Assembly: GCF_004151245.1 (NCBI RefSeq)
Contig: NZ_JUIW01000003.1
Coordinates: forward strand, 310,001-374,000
DNA length: 64,000 nucleotides
Direction: 5' to 3'
Origin: Flavobacterium beibuense
GTDB taxonomy: Bacteria; Bacteroidota; Bacteroidia; Flavobacteriales; Flavobacteriaceae
Shown: positions 51,295 to 59,228 of the stretch, piece by piece
Layout of the letters: each line of letters starts with the position of its first letter
Numbering within the stretch: position 1 is the stretch's first letter
Program-made: the position numbers and the translations under genes
Notes under the pieces: generated by a model
Seen by the model: only the letters and a program-made list of their open reading frames with translations
Told to the model about the DNA's origin: nothing
The model's database searches: none

Positions 51295-51725
51295 GGGTGT
51301 GTCATTGCGAGGCACGAAGCAATCTGTTTTAAATGATGAATTTTAAATTTTGAATTGAGATGTCTCCCTGCCGTCGACATGACACAGTGTGCTGTTATGA
51401 GGATGAGGAGTTCCCCTCTTGAGAAGGGGGTAGGGGTGTGTTATACCTGTTCTTTTGTCCTGCCACAAAAGAACCAAAAAGGCACGGCTATGGCTCCTTA
51501 GGCTAAAAATTACTGCTCTCGGCTAAACCATCCGAACTCGGCTATTGCCTCAAACAGCGGATGCTTCTTAACGCCTCGTTTGTAATTTTCTTTACGCCAC
51601 AGAGCCTGATGCCGGAGCTTCACTCGGATGTAATAACGTTGCGTGTTATTGGTTTAGGGTTGCGAGTTCCCCTCTTGAGAGGGGATGGAGGTGTGTCATT
51701 GCGAGGCACGAAGCAATCTAATTAC
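51295..51725. repeat. Composite repeat, left boundary of the 51.8-52.6 kb cargo pair
   Basis: The order is: GTCATTGCGAGGCACGAAGC copy (51300), the TTTTAAATTTTGAATTGAGATG spacer unit (shown broken here at 51335-51360), GTCTCCCTGCCGTCGACATG, a CCCCTCTTGAGAAGGGG copy (51413), the A element (51450-51632), another CCCCTCTTGAGAGGGG (51667) and TCATTGCGAGGCACGAAGCA (51696). From 51357 on it is nearly the same as 52655-53019. Confidence 0.8.
51450..51632 (+). repeat. Long A element, complete copy
   Basis: It has the CCTGCCA loop type at its left stem and ends GGAGCTTCACTCGGATGTAA. The interior (TCTCGGCTAAACCATCCGAA and ATTGCCTCAAACAGCGG) is identical to that of the copy at 52743. Confidence 0.8.
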
Positions 51726-51775
51726 TGTTTTAATTGAAAAAATCCCTACTTTTAATAATAGAAACCATTCTTACT

Positions 51776-52195
51776 ATGCGTTATACCATCTTCCTTTTAT
51801 GCCTTTGCTCTTTACTGGTTACTTCCTGTAAAAAGCGGACAGATTTTGAGAAAATGCTGATAGCTAACCAGTGGGTACTTAATTCCCGTGAAGCCCCTGA
51901 TAGTATTAATACTTGTTTTGGTTTTTATATGGTATTTGATAAAGACGGAACTGATAAGACTTTTTATATTGACTCAGACAAAGAATATAGTTCTTTTTAC
52001 TGTGGAATGACTAAGCTGGCGCCAGAGGAATGGTCATTTAATGAAGAGGATAGCATTTTAATATTTAATAAGATACCTCTTAAACTGCTATCTGTCACTC
52101 CTGATACTATTTTAATGGAACGCCTTGACTATGGATGGAAGCTTAATTTTATTAATAAGGCTTATTTTAACCGAAAAGGAAAGTTTGTGAAATAG
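51776..52195 (+). CDS. Lipoprotein of unknown function
   Basis: The 139-aa product opens MRYTIFLLCLCSLLVTSCKK (lipobox VTSC), then a lipocalin-like small domain (EKMLIANQWVLNSREAPDS; FYMVFDKDGTDKTFYIDSD; APEEWSFNEEDSILIFNKIPL). It is presumably a surface or periplasmic lipoprotein. The start at 51776 is chosen because the 14 preceding codons come from the repeat border. A second cargo gene follows 11 bp downstream; both lie between direct composite repeats. Confidence 0.6.
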   Translation: MRYTIFLLCLCSLLVTSCKKRTDFEKMLIANQWVLNSREAPDSINTCFGFYMVFDKDGTDKTFYIDSDKEYSSFYCGMTKLAPEEWSFNEEDSILIFNKIPLKLLSVTPDTILMERLDYGWKLNFINKAYFNRKGKFVK

Positions 52196-52206
52196 CTGAA
52201 TTGTAT

Positions 52207-52641
52207 ATGGTAACATTAAGTTTTAACGGAGATATAAGCATTACGGGAGACATTACGTTAAATGCTGAAAGAAATACATCGTGGAGTAATAAAGTTACTT
52301 TAAGTGTAAAGAAGTCCGGGAATATCATTTTTAAGTCGGAGCACCCTGTAAGCGGTAAGTCAGAGATAATTTTTCAGGATTTGGATAAGGAACTAACCCT
52401 TATTGGTAAAGAGCTGTTTTTTGATTCTGATAATCTATACTCACAACATTATAGAGGATATTTTTTTACCGGAAGGCTTTGCACTGTTTTTTATAATAAT
52501 GAACCTATTGCCAATGTTAGTGTAAACAGGTTTATATGCAGTAAGCTTACAATTGTTTTTAATACTGATGTAACCCCAGAGATAAAACTTTATACGGTTA
52601 TCTTATTGCTTATGCGTTACTGCCGTTTGGATGCAGACTAA
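52207..52641 (+). CDS. Uncharacterised 144-aa protein
   Basis: The ATG at 52207 starts MVTLSFNGDISITGDITLNA, with a beta-rich chain and no signal peptide (VTLSVKKSGNIIFKSEHP; YFFTGRLCTVFYNNEPIANVS; FICSKLTIVFNTD). It ends in a hydrophobic helix (IKLYTVILLLMRYCR). No family is recognised. The preceding gene ends 11 bp upstream, so the two are probably co-transcribed. It is enclosed by the composite repeats at 51295-51725 and 52655-53020. Confidence 0.5.
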   Translation: MVTLSFNGDISITGDITLNAERNTSWSNKVTLSVKKSGNIIFKSEHPVSGKSEIIFQDLDKELTLIGKELFFDSDNLYSQHYRGYFFTGRLCTVFYNNEPIANVSVNRFICSKLTIVFNTDVTPEIKLYTVILLLMRYCRLDAD

Positions 52642-52654
52642 TATTTTCTGCCAT

Positions 52655-53045
52655 TGAGATGTCTCCCTGCGGTCGACATGACACACTGTGCTGTTACGAG
52701 AATGAAGCTCCCCTCTTGAGAGGGGTTAAGGGTGTTATTCTATTCTTTTGTCTTGAAACAAAAGAACCAAAAATTCAAGGCTGTGGCTCCTTAGGCTAAA
52801 AATTACTGCTCTCGGCTAAACCATCCGAACTCGGCTATTGCCTCAAACAGCGGATGCTTCTTAACGCCTCGTTTGTAATTTTCTTTACGCCACAGAGCCT
52901 GATGCCGGAGCTTCACTCGGATGTAATATCGTGGCGTGCTATTGGTTCAGGGTTACGAGTTCCCCTCTTGAGAGGGGTTAGGGGTGTGTTATTACGAGGA
53001 AGAACGACGAAGCAATCTACTGCTTACTGCAACTGAACACTGAAT
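52655..53045. repeat. Composite repeat, right boundary of the 51.8-52.6 kb cargo pair
   Basis: The order is GAGATGTCTCCCTGCGGTCG, CCCCTCTTGAGAGGGG (52711), A element (52743-52925), CCCCTCTTGAGAGGGG (52961) and a TTACGAGGAAGAACGACGAAG copy (about 52992). It repeats 51357-51721 in the same order and orientation about 1.3 kb away. Confidence 0.8.
52743..52925 (+). repeat. Long A element, complete copy
   Basis: It has the TTGAAA loop type at the left stem (TTCTTTTG...CAAAAGAA), followed by AAAAATTCAAGGCTGTGGC, and ends with CACTCGGATG as in the 51450 copy. Confidence 0.8.
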
Positions 53046-53051
53046 ACTATT

Positions 53052-53591
53052 TTACTGTCTTGCCAGTTTCTGATAATCGTTTTCCACTTCGTTTTGGGTT
53101 TTGGTTTGTGCCAGCAGGTTAAAGATTTCGCCATAGGGTTTGCGGCCTAAATCAAACGGGTACTGACCAAACATTTTACCTAACTGTACCAGCGGAAGTG
53201 TGTCGCTGTAAGGCTTTAGCCTGTCGGCGCCTGCCATTTGCCATAAATGTGCGTCGGTGGAGTATGATGCCAGTACATGGCTTTCGGTTTTGATCACTTC
53301 CTCAAACTGACTTACAACATATTTTTTTGCGGCAAAGTAATCGGTTATGGGGGCGTTCCAAAATTCATCTTCGGTAACGTCAAAGCAAATGGTAAAGAGT
53401 TGGCAAATGCCCTGCCAGCTGTCTATTTTAGGTAGCAGACGTATGCAGTATTTTACGTTAGCATACGGCATAAGGTTGGTATTCATGCTTTTTCCTGCAA
53501 AATTGTTTTTAGGATTTAGGTGCTCCAGTATTGCATCATACAGCAAAGTGTCGGGCAGGGTGGTGTATTGTTTTAGGGAGATGTTTTTCAA
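53052..53591 (-). CDS. Phage tail assembly chaperone-like protein
   Basis: The 179-aa soluble protein begins MKNISLKQYTTLPDTLLYDA and contains YANVKYCIRLLPKIDSWQG, FDVTEDEFWNAPITDYFAA, HLWQMAGADRLKPYS and KPYGEIFNLLAQTKTQ. I associate this type with late genes of flavobacterial prophages, in the place of a tail chaperone; the name is tentative. It is separated from the terminase gene by three cargo genes and from the 151-aa gene by a composite repeat, so the late operon is broken up. Confidence 0.55.
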   Translation of the reverse strand: MKNISLKQYTTLPDTLLYDAILEHLNPKNNFAGKSMNTNLMPYANVKYCIRLLPKIDSWQGICQLFTICFDVTEDEFWNAPITDYFAAKKYVVSQFEEVIKTESHVLASYSTDAHLWQMAGADRLKPYSDTLPLVQLGKMFGQYPFDLGRKPYGEIFNLLAQTKTQNEVENDYQKLARQ

Positions 53592-53634
53592 TATAAAGCT
53601 TTTGAATTGAAAGATTTTAAGTCAGTTGCGTGTT

Positions 53635-53765
53635 ACGAGTTCCCCGCCTGAGAGGGGTTAGGGGTGTTAAGCCTGCCACGCTACAGCGTGGTCATTGCGA
53701 GGAGGAACGACGTGGCAATCTGTTTTAAATGATGAATTTTAAATTTTGAATTGAGATGTCTCCCT
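53635..53765. repeat. Repeat patch upstream of the tail-chaperone-like gene
   Basis: It holds CCCCGCCTGAGAGGGG (about 53642), a TCATTGCGAGGAGGAACGAC...GCAATCT copy with a CCACGCTACAGCGTGG hairpin before it (about 53676-53720), and the AATTTTGAATTGAGATGTCTC unit (about 53741). Confidence 0.65.
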
Positions 53766-53824
53766 TGGGAAGATTATTATTAGAGTGAGTAATTTTTGCT
53801 ATTTTTAGAATCTAAACCTTTTCC

Positions 53825-54883
53825 ATGAAACACCTTATCGCTTTCCTGTTGTTATTCTCCGGTATTTATTGTTATTCACAATCAGATTCTTTGGTTTCTT
53901 ACAAAGACATGGTTATAAATGCCGATAATCTTTATGCTATCAGTGATAATGGAAAACTGGCTGTGTGGAATCTTAATACACTGGAAAAACAAATAATTGA
54001 TACCGATACCGTTACTTATACAGCTATTAGCAAGGATAGAAACGGAGTCATTCATCTTGGGTCTAAAACGGGTTTTCTTGCCACATTTGATCCTAATACT
54101 TTTCAAGTCAGAATAGTTTCAAAATTAAAGGTTAAACATTCTAAACAGGTTTATAATATCTTTTTTAATTCGGATAATAAAATGTTTGTTGTAGTTGAGC
54201 CAGGTATATATGATCCTGTTAATAATAAATTATGGTCTGACTTTAAAATTAAGCCTGTTTCCGGAGTAGGATATGCCAGTGCTCCTAAAAGATTTCTGTT
54301 CTTTAATTACAGTAAAAAACCAAAATATTTTTTTAGAATTCCAACTTATACATTTATAGATAGTGCTAACAGAATTTGGTTAGCAACATATAGGGGCGAA
54401 TTTGGAACTATACTCAATGTTTTTGATGCTGATAATGAAAAAGAAATTAATAAATACTATTTTGAAAATTATGGACTCATAGGTGTGAGGTCGTTTTTTG
54501 AGGATAATGAACATAATGTTTATATAACATCGTGTATACAACATTTTTCTAATTATGGAAGTATTTATAAAATTACAGGCAGCAAAAGCATAAAGATTTT
54601 TGACACTCATGATTATGGTGGAAATCTACCGGAAGAAAATATGTTTATAGGTCCTGGTGCTTTTAGCCTTAAAGAAAATAAACTCTATTTTTCTACACAA
54701 CTTGGTGTGTACAGGACGGCGGTGCCCCATGAAAATCAAATAAAAGACTTTGAATTAGTTTTTTTAACGGAGCATAAGAACATTATTAAAATGGAATTTA
54801 CTCGGGACAACAGGCTTATATATCTCACCTCCATAAATGGTATAGGTATCTATGACGGTAATAAGAACGTAATGTTAAAGTAA
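53825..54883 (+). CDS. Secreted beta-propeller-like protein
   Basis: The 352-aa product has a signal peptide (MKHLIAFLLLFSGIYCYSQ) and repeated four-strand units with aromatic and Asp turns (LYAISDNGKLAVWNLNTL; KTGFLATFDPNTFQVRI; DSANRIWLATYRGEFGT), typical of a two-component-regulator or WD-like beta propeller. It probably sits in the periplasm. Cargo on the plus strand; it ends 9 bp from the convergent DinB-like gene. AT-rich. Confidence 0.6.
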   Translation: MKHLIAFLLLFSGIYCYSQSDSLVSYKDMVINADNLYAISDNGKLAVWNLNTLEKQIIDTDTVTYTAISKDRNGVIHLGSKTGFLATFDPNTFQVRIVSKLKVKHSKQVYNIFFNSDNKMFVVVEPGIYDPVNNKLWSDFKIKPVSGVGYASAPKRFLFFNYSKKPKYFFRIPTYTFIDSANRIWLATYRGEFGTILNVFDADNEKEINKYYFENYGLIGVRSFFEDNEHNVYITSCIQHFSNYGSIYKITGSKSIKIFDTHDYGGNLPEENMFIGPGAFSLKENKLYFSTQLGVYRTAVPHENQIKDFELVFLTEHKNIIKMEFTRDNRLIYLTSINGIGIYDGNKNVMLK

Positions 54884-54891
54884 GCTTTCGT

Positions 54892-55359
54892 CTACTTATT
54901 TACCACCAGTTTTTTAAGTATGGTAACTTGCCCCAGGTGGTAATGTGTATGCTCAATAATACCATGCAGGTTACGGAAGTAACTACCATATTTGGCATCG
55001 GTAAAGTCCTGAAAGAAAACGCTGTCGTCGAGTTTTTCTATTTCATTGGCAAACTGTTCGGCTTCGGTAAGGACTTTGGTCACCAATTGCTGCCATTGTT
55101 CCCCAGAGGTTATTTCGGGTACGTCAAAACTAAACTTGTCATGAGCCTCGAGCGCACCACCCTGCAATACTTTTAAGACTGCGCTTACATAATAGTTTAC
55201 ATGGTAAACCAAAGCTGCAATGGTATTTAAATCTTCTGTTTTTTGTGTTGCCTGCTGCCAGGTTACGTTTTCCAGCGTGTTTTTAAGGTTAACACAGGTC
55301 CAGTTTCCGCCAAAGTGTACGTCGCGAAAGTGTTTTGCGATTTGTTGTGCTAAAGTCAT
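54892..55359 (-). CDS. DinB-like four-helix metal-binding protein
   Basis: The 155-aa protein is a DinB/DUF1572-like helical bundle. The metal ligands are probably His53 (LVYHVNYY) and the pair His137 and His141 (IEHTHYHLGQ), the usual H-x46..-HxxxH spacing. It starts MTLAQQIAKHFRDVHFGGNW. These proteins may act as thiol-dependent transferases (bacillithiol S-transferase for some family members), and a bacillithiol gene lies at 19.2 kb; that link is inference. It is cargo in the prophage region, probably transcribed alone. Confidence 0.8.
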   Translation of the reverse strand: MTLAQQIAKHFRDVHFGGNWTCVNLKNTLENVTWQQATQKTEDLNTIAALVYHVNYYVSAVLKVLQGGALEAHDKFSFDVPEITSGEQWQQLVTKVLTEAEQFANEIEKLDDSVFFQDFTDAKYGSYFRNLHGIIEHTHYHLGQVTILKKLVVNK

Positions 55360-55375
55360 AACAGTTAGTTTGGTA

Positions 55376-55735
55376 GCGTAAAAATAGTGAATCTCTTTTG
55401 TTCATTTGTCTTGAAACAAAAGAACCAAAAATTCAAGGCTATGGTTCCTTAGGCTAAAAATTACTGCATTCGGCTAAACCATCCGAACTCGGCTTCGCCT
55501 CAAACAGCGGATGCTTCTTAACGCCTCGTTTGTAATTTTCCTAACGCCACAGAGCCTGATGCCGGAGCTTCACTCTGATGTATCTGTTGCGTATTATTCG
55601 TTACGGGTACGAGTTCCCCTCTTGAGAGGGGTTAGGGGTGTGTCATTGCGAGGTACGAAGCAATCTGTATAATGAAAACCTGAGATTACCGCGCTTCATT
55701 GCATTACGCTCGCAATGACAGCCCATTGCGACTGA
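55376..55735. repeat. Composite repeat, left boundary of the 55.7-56.3 kb cargo gene
   Basis: It starts GTAAAAATAGTGAATCT, followed by the A element (55401-55582), ACGGGTACGAGTTCCCC with the CTCTTGAGAGG hairpin (55618), then GTCATTGCGAGGTACGAAGC (55642) and an inverted CATTGCATTACGCTCGCAATGAC (about 55696). The first 230 bp recur at 56350-56640. Confidence 0.75.
55401..55582 (+). repeat. Long A element, complete copy
   Basis: The left stem is slightly decayed (TTCATTTG for TTCTTTTG). The rest is intact to CACTCTGATGT. Confidence 0.8.
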
Positions 55736-55742
55736 ATACTGC

Positions 55743-56333
55743 TTACTCCAGTCCAAGTACTTTCTTATTTTCATCACTTATCTCCCAGGTATCCATTACA
55801 TCGAAGTTCAATAGAATTACTCTGAGATTAAGATCTTTATATTCTTTAGCAGATTTGTACCAGTTAAATGAGGTTTCGTTTATACTGTTGCCTGCAAACT
55901 TAGCCCATGATATTACTATATAGCCGTCGTAAGCTGTGGCCGTTTCTTTATCTTCTTCAATAAAAGAGATATAATATTTTAGCCAGTCGCTTACAGGTTC
56001 TTCCTTTTTATTGACTTTTACGTCGTTTATCTTATGTAATTTTTTTAAAGTTTGCGAGCAGTTATCTCCGTTAAGTTTTACGCTTTCGCCCTTGCTGTTA
56101 AAAAAGTAAACTGACGGGAATTCGTTCTTACCGTTTTGTAAAAGATATCCCCAGGCATCAAAAATACGTAATGTACTAACATCTTTTTTATCGTAATTTA
56201 CAGCATTATCGTCAAGGTATTGTAAAATGCTTTGTTGGCTTTCGTAGGTGTAAGGCGATTTTTTTTCCTGACTGTTTACTGTTGAGAATGTTAGCAGCAA
56301 TGCTACTGCTATTAAGGTGTGTAGTGATTTCAT
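55743..56333 (-). CDS. Secreted protein of unknown function
   Basis: The product of 196 aa has a signal peptide (MKSLHTLIAVALLLTFSTVNSQ) and a mature alpha/beta chain (LRIFDAWGYLLQNGKNEFPSVYFFNSKG; NGDNCSQTLKKLH; AYDGYIVISWAKFAG). The TLRIFDAWG...FPSVYFF layout suggests a thioredoxin-like fold without a CxxC pair. It lies between direct copies of the A composite repeat (55376 and 56350), a bracketing like that of the pair at 51.8 kb. Function unknown. Confidence 0.55.
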   Translation of the reverse strand: MKSLHTLIAVALLLTFSTVNSQEKKSPYTYESQQSILQYLDDNAVNYDKKDVSTLRIFDAWGYLLQNGKNEFPSVYFFNSKGESVKLNGDNCSQTLKKLHKINDVKVNKKEEPVSDWLKYYISFIEEDKETATAYDGYIVISWAKFAGNSINETSFNWYKSAKEYKDLNLRVILLNFDVMDTWEISDENKKVLGLE

Positions 56334-56349
56334 TGCAAATTTTATTGTG

Positions 56350-56631
56350 ATGTAAAAATAGTGAATCTTTTAATTATTCTTTTGTCTTGAAACAAAAGAA
56401 CCAAAAATTCAAGGCTATGGCTCCTTAGGCTAAAAATTACTGCATTCGGCTAAACCATCCGAACTCGGCTTCGCCTCAAACAGCGGATGCTTCTTAACGC
56501 CTCGTTTGTAATTTTCCTAACGCCACAGAGCCTGATGCCGTGAGCTTCACTCTGATGTTCTGTTGCGTATTATTGGTTACGGGTACGAGTTCCTTCTTGA
56601 GGGTAACTATATACTATTTCCCCTTTGGGGG
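56350..56631. repeat. Composite repeat, right boundary of the 55.7-56.3 kb cargo gene
   Basis: It starts GATGTAAAAATAGTGAATCT like the copy at 55376, then the A element (56377-56559), GTTACGGGTACGAGTTCC and a broken CTTGAGGG hairpin repeat. It ends next to the terminase stop. Confidence 0.75.
56377..56559 (+). repeat. Long A element, complete copy
   Basis: The TTCTTTTG/CAAAAGAA stem is intact. The right end has one extra base (GCCGTGAGCTTC instead of GCCGGAGCTTC). Confidence 0.8.
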
Positions 56632-57960
56632 TTAGGGCGCTATCCTTACTCTAGCTCGGTAATCCTTACGCAGGGCAAACCAGTAGCGCATCATAATGCT
56701 GTCCCATTCGTCGGGGGAGCGGCCTATGAGTTCCTTAACGCGTTCTTTGGGGATAATACCCTGCTTACCGTCGCGGTCTATGTCCTTTAGTTTTACCTGT
56801 TCCATTTCTTCGGTTACAGTTTGCTGTACATGGTGGTTGTCACATACTTCGCCTGCATGCCTGTTTACAATCATTTCAGCCATTTTTATAGAACACTGGC
56901 TCTTCAGGTTGTCGTAATTGGGCTTTACATAGACATTGTTCTCACGGACTTCCAATGGCGAAGAATTATTTACAAACCCCTTGCATTTAAGAAAGTCTAC
57001 CACGCCACCGCCCACACCGTCTTCGTCGGCAATCGTGTTAGTGGGGGCAATACCGTATTTGGACTGCAGTATTCTAGCCCTGCCCACAACCACATCGAGC
57101 CCCGACTTTGCAATTTCTTCCCGAGCTATGCAAACCCAGCCGTGCCATACTCTTAAAATGGTTTTGTCCTTTCCCTTACGGGCAACATCTATGGTTAGGT
57201 ATTTGGCGCCTTCAGGCTTTAGGTGTATGGGGTTAAAATAGTCGGCAATACTGTCATGGTCAATTAAGGTGGCAGGATCATCGTCATACTCCCAGTTGCC
57301 GTAGTACAGCCTTTCCCTGCTGTTTTTGTCCAGCCGAAGCAACGACTTTAAATAACTGGGGTGCAGGTGCGGATTATCGGTAGGTAACGATTGTATAAAC
57401 CTGCGATAGGGCGGGAGGGCATTATCACGGGCGGGTTTGTAAAACTCCTTATACGCCCAGTTTTTAGCAGGGTTACAACTGCCCAGCATTTTTGGGATTA
57501 GCTTGTATTCGTTGAGTTTGTATCGGATGCGCGACTTTACGATTTGCCATGCCGGATAGGCTACCTGGCTGCATTCGTCTATAAATGCGCCGGTGATTTC
57601 GAGAGAACCCAGCGAGTCAAAATTCGGGTCGGAAGGGTAGAGGAACAGGTCTTTAAGGATAATCTCGCTGCCGTTTTTCCATAGTATGATATGATCGGCT
57701 GACTTATAGGTAAACTGACTGCCCAAGCGTAGTTGTGCGGCCAACTCAAAAAAGGTATTGAGCGTGGTTTCCCTAAGTGTTTTCAGCTTGCTGCGCCCCA
57801 TAAGCCAGCGCGTGCCGGGATGGGTAAGGCACATTTCCATAAGCCATAGGCAGCCCAGGGCACTCTTGCCGCCACCGGCTGCCCCGCCATACAGTACCTC
57901 TTCGGTAATATTGTCTTTAAGGTAAAATATGGCGTGTTCCTGCTTAATCAGCAGTTTCAT
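56632..57960 (-). CDS. Phage terminase large subunit
   Basis: The 442-aa packaging ATPase and nuclease has Walker A GGAAGGGKS (25-33) and Walker B GAFIDEC (Asp128, Glu129). The C-terminal RNase-H-like nuclease starts at YLTIDVARKGKDKT (Asp258), with a further acidic NTIADEDGVGGG. Both activities look intact. It translocates DNA into the prohead. It overlaps the small-subunit gene by 17 bp. The expected downstream portal gene is absent: composite repeat and cargo follow instead. Confidence 0.92.
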   Translation of the reverse strand: MKLLIKQEHAIFYLKDNITEEVLYGGAAGGGKSALGCLWLMEMCLTHPGTRWLMGRSKLKTLRETTLNTFFELAAQLRLGSQFTYKSADHIILWKNGSEIILKDLFLYPSDPNFDSLGSLEITGAFIDECSQVAYPAWQIVKSRIRYKLNEYKLIPKMLGSCNPAKNWAYKEFYKPARDNALPPYRRFIQSLPTDNPHLHPSYLKSLLRLDKNSRERLYYGNWEYDDDPATLIDHDSIADYFNPIHLKPEGAKYLTIDVARKGKDKTILRVWHGWVCIAREEIAKSGLDVVVGRARILQSKYGIAPTNTIADEDGVGGGVVDFLKCKGFVNNSSPLEVRENNVYVKPNYDNLKSQCSIKMAEMIVNRHAGEVCDNHHVQQTVTEEMEQVKLKDIDRDGKQGIIPKERVKELIGRSPDEWDSIMMRYWFALRKDYRARVRIAP

Positions 57961-58450
57961 GGGGGTTTAGGCCTGAGCCCAGGTTTAGGGTTATACTTTT
58001 AGCGGAGTCGGTATCATCGTCGTCATACTTATCGCTCCACTGCTGCGGATTCCTGTTCTTTAACCAAAACTGCTGACTACGGAAGTCGGCCGGAATGTGT
58101 TTTTCCACCTCTACAATCTCCACGCGTTCCTTTTCCACGCGCTTACCGTTTTCGTCATAATACACCTCTTTGCATTTTATGGCCTGTTTGGTAGTGATAA
58201 TCCTGTCCAGCGTTGCCTGATACAGCGATGCGGCAACCTCCATGTCGGCTGCCTTTTTACCGCGAAGTACAGCCTGGTTAAAGTCGGTGTGCTGTTTTTT
58301 CCAGTTGGCTAAGGTGCTTTTGCAAATACCAAAGAATGAGGCAAGGTCTTTATCGGTAGCGCCCAGCAGGCAAAGTTTGTGTGCCTGATCCGGGAAGTTG
58401 GGATTGTAAAGGGTTTTGGGTTTTCGGGTTGAAGCTTTGGCTTCGGGCAT
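57944..58450 (-). CDS. Phage terminase small subunit
   Basis: The 168-aa protein has an N-terminal HTH (GATDKDLASFFGICKSTLANWKKQ, about 32-54) and a C-terminal oligomerisation part, with FRSQQFWLKNRNPQQWSDKY typical of terminase small subunits. It recognises the phage pac or cos region. It overlaps the large subunit by 17 bp. No adjacent cos-like site was identified in the repeat-rich sequence just upstream. Confidence 0.85.
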   Translation of the reverse strand: MPEAKASTRKPKTLYNPNFPDQAHKLCLLGATDKDLASFFGICKSTLANWKKQHTDFNQAVLRGKKAADMEVAASLYQATLDRIITTKQAIKCKEVYYDENGKRVEKERVEIVEVEKHIPADFRSQQFWLKNRNPQQWSDKYDDDDTDSAKSITLNLGSGLNPHETAD

Positions 58451-58509
58451 GGTAATGGGTTTTGGGAAATATTGTTTTTAGATGTGAGATAATAGATGAT
58501 AGATTTGAG

Positions 58510-58700
58510 ATTGTCATTGCGAGCGGAATGCAATGGAGCGCGGCAATCTAATATTGTTTACTGTTGTACAGATTGCTTCGTCGTTCCTTCTCGCAATGAC
58601 GGTGTGAGTTGTCATTGCGAGCGCAATGCAATGGAGCGTGGCAATCTATTGTTAAGTTTTTGGGACAGATTGCTTAGTCGTTCCTTCTCGCAATGACAGT
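58510..58700. repeat. REPIN-like block left of the GIY-YIG gene
   Basis: Two head-to-head pairs are seen: forward GTCATTGCGAGCGGAATGCA...GGCAATCT (58513-58549) with inverted GATTGCTTCGTC...GCAATGAC (58571-58600), and forward (58611-58647) with inverted (58668-58697). Each pair can form a long hairpin. Confidence 0.85.
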
Positions 58701-58710
58701 ACGCGGCAAT

Positions 58711-59007
58711 CTAAAACAGTTCGTCATCAAAGTAAATGTCACGCCATTCTGGGTTAAGACTTTCAATCAATTGAATCTTTTTGAGCCTCGAACCTGCTTT
58801 TATTTGTTTTTCGCGTGCAATTGCATCTCCTATCATTTGAAACTGTTCAAAATAAACCAGTTTGTTGAGATTGTATTTTGCTGAAAATGAATTTGGGAAA
58901 ATCTTATTCTTATGCTGTTTAATTCGGTCGGCTAAATCTGAAGTAACGCCAACGTATAAGGTAGTGTTATTGTAATTTGTAACAATGTAGATATATCCGG
59001 GTTTCAT
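58711..59007 (-). CDS. GIY-YIG family endonuclease
   Basis: The 98-aa protein is a single GIY-YIG domain with GYIYIV (4-9), LYVGVTSDLADRIKQHK (17-33; Arg28 catalytic), FEQFQMIGDAIAREKQIK (Glu66) and a final LNPEWRDIY (Asn85). All catalytic positions are present, so it should be an active nuclease. It stands alone and its stop codon lies in the end of a GGCAATCT repeat. REPIN-like inverted repeats flank it on both sides, so it may help spread them; that is inference. Confidence 0.9.
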   Translation of the reverse strand: MKPGYIYIVTNYNNTTLYVGVTSDLADRIKQHKNKIFPNSFSAKYNLNKLVYFEQFQMIGDAIAREKQIKAGSRLKKIQLIESLNPEWRDIYFDDELF

Positions 59008-59045
59008 TAAGGTAAGGTTGAAGATGCAATAATAGGACTTTTTTA

Positions 59046-59175
59046 GATTGCTTCGTCATTCTTCCTCGCAATGACTGTATGAGTTGTCATTGCGAGCGGA
59101 ATGTAATGGAGCACGGCAATCTATTGTTATGCATTATGGAACAGATTGCTTCGTCTTTCTTCCTCACAATGACAA
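59046..59175. repeat. REPIN-like block right of the GIY-YIG gene
   Basis: It contains inverted GATTGCTTCGTC...GCAATGAC (59046-59074), forward GTCATTGCGAGCGGAATG...GGCAATCT (59086-59122) and inverted GATTGCTTCGTC...CAATGAC (59144-59173). The forward copy carries the same AATGxAATGGAGCxxGGCAAT variant as the copies on the other side of the gene. Confidence 0.85.
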
Positions 59176-59228
59176 AACTGTAACACCCAACCCTTTCTGT
59201 AAGGTAGCCGTATGATATACTCAGCAGA

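Noticed and set aside
52854..53036. 60-aa plus-strand frame
   Set aside because: It lies fully inside the A element and the CCCCTCTTGAGAGGGG repeat.
39369..58450. Tailocin or contractile injection system
   Set aside because: Both terminase genes and a prohead protease are present and no sheath, spike or AAA chaperone is seen; a decayed siphophage-like prophage fits better.
58309..58696. Two short frames around 58.3-58.7 kb
   Set aside because: One is a shadow of the small terminase gene; the other encodes REPIN-like repeats.
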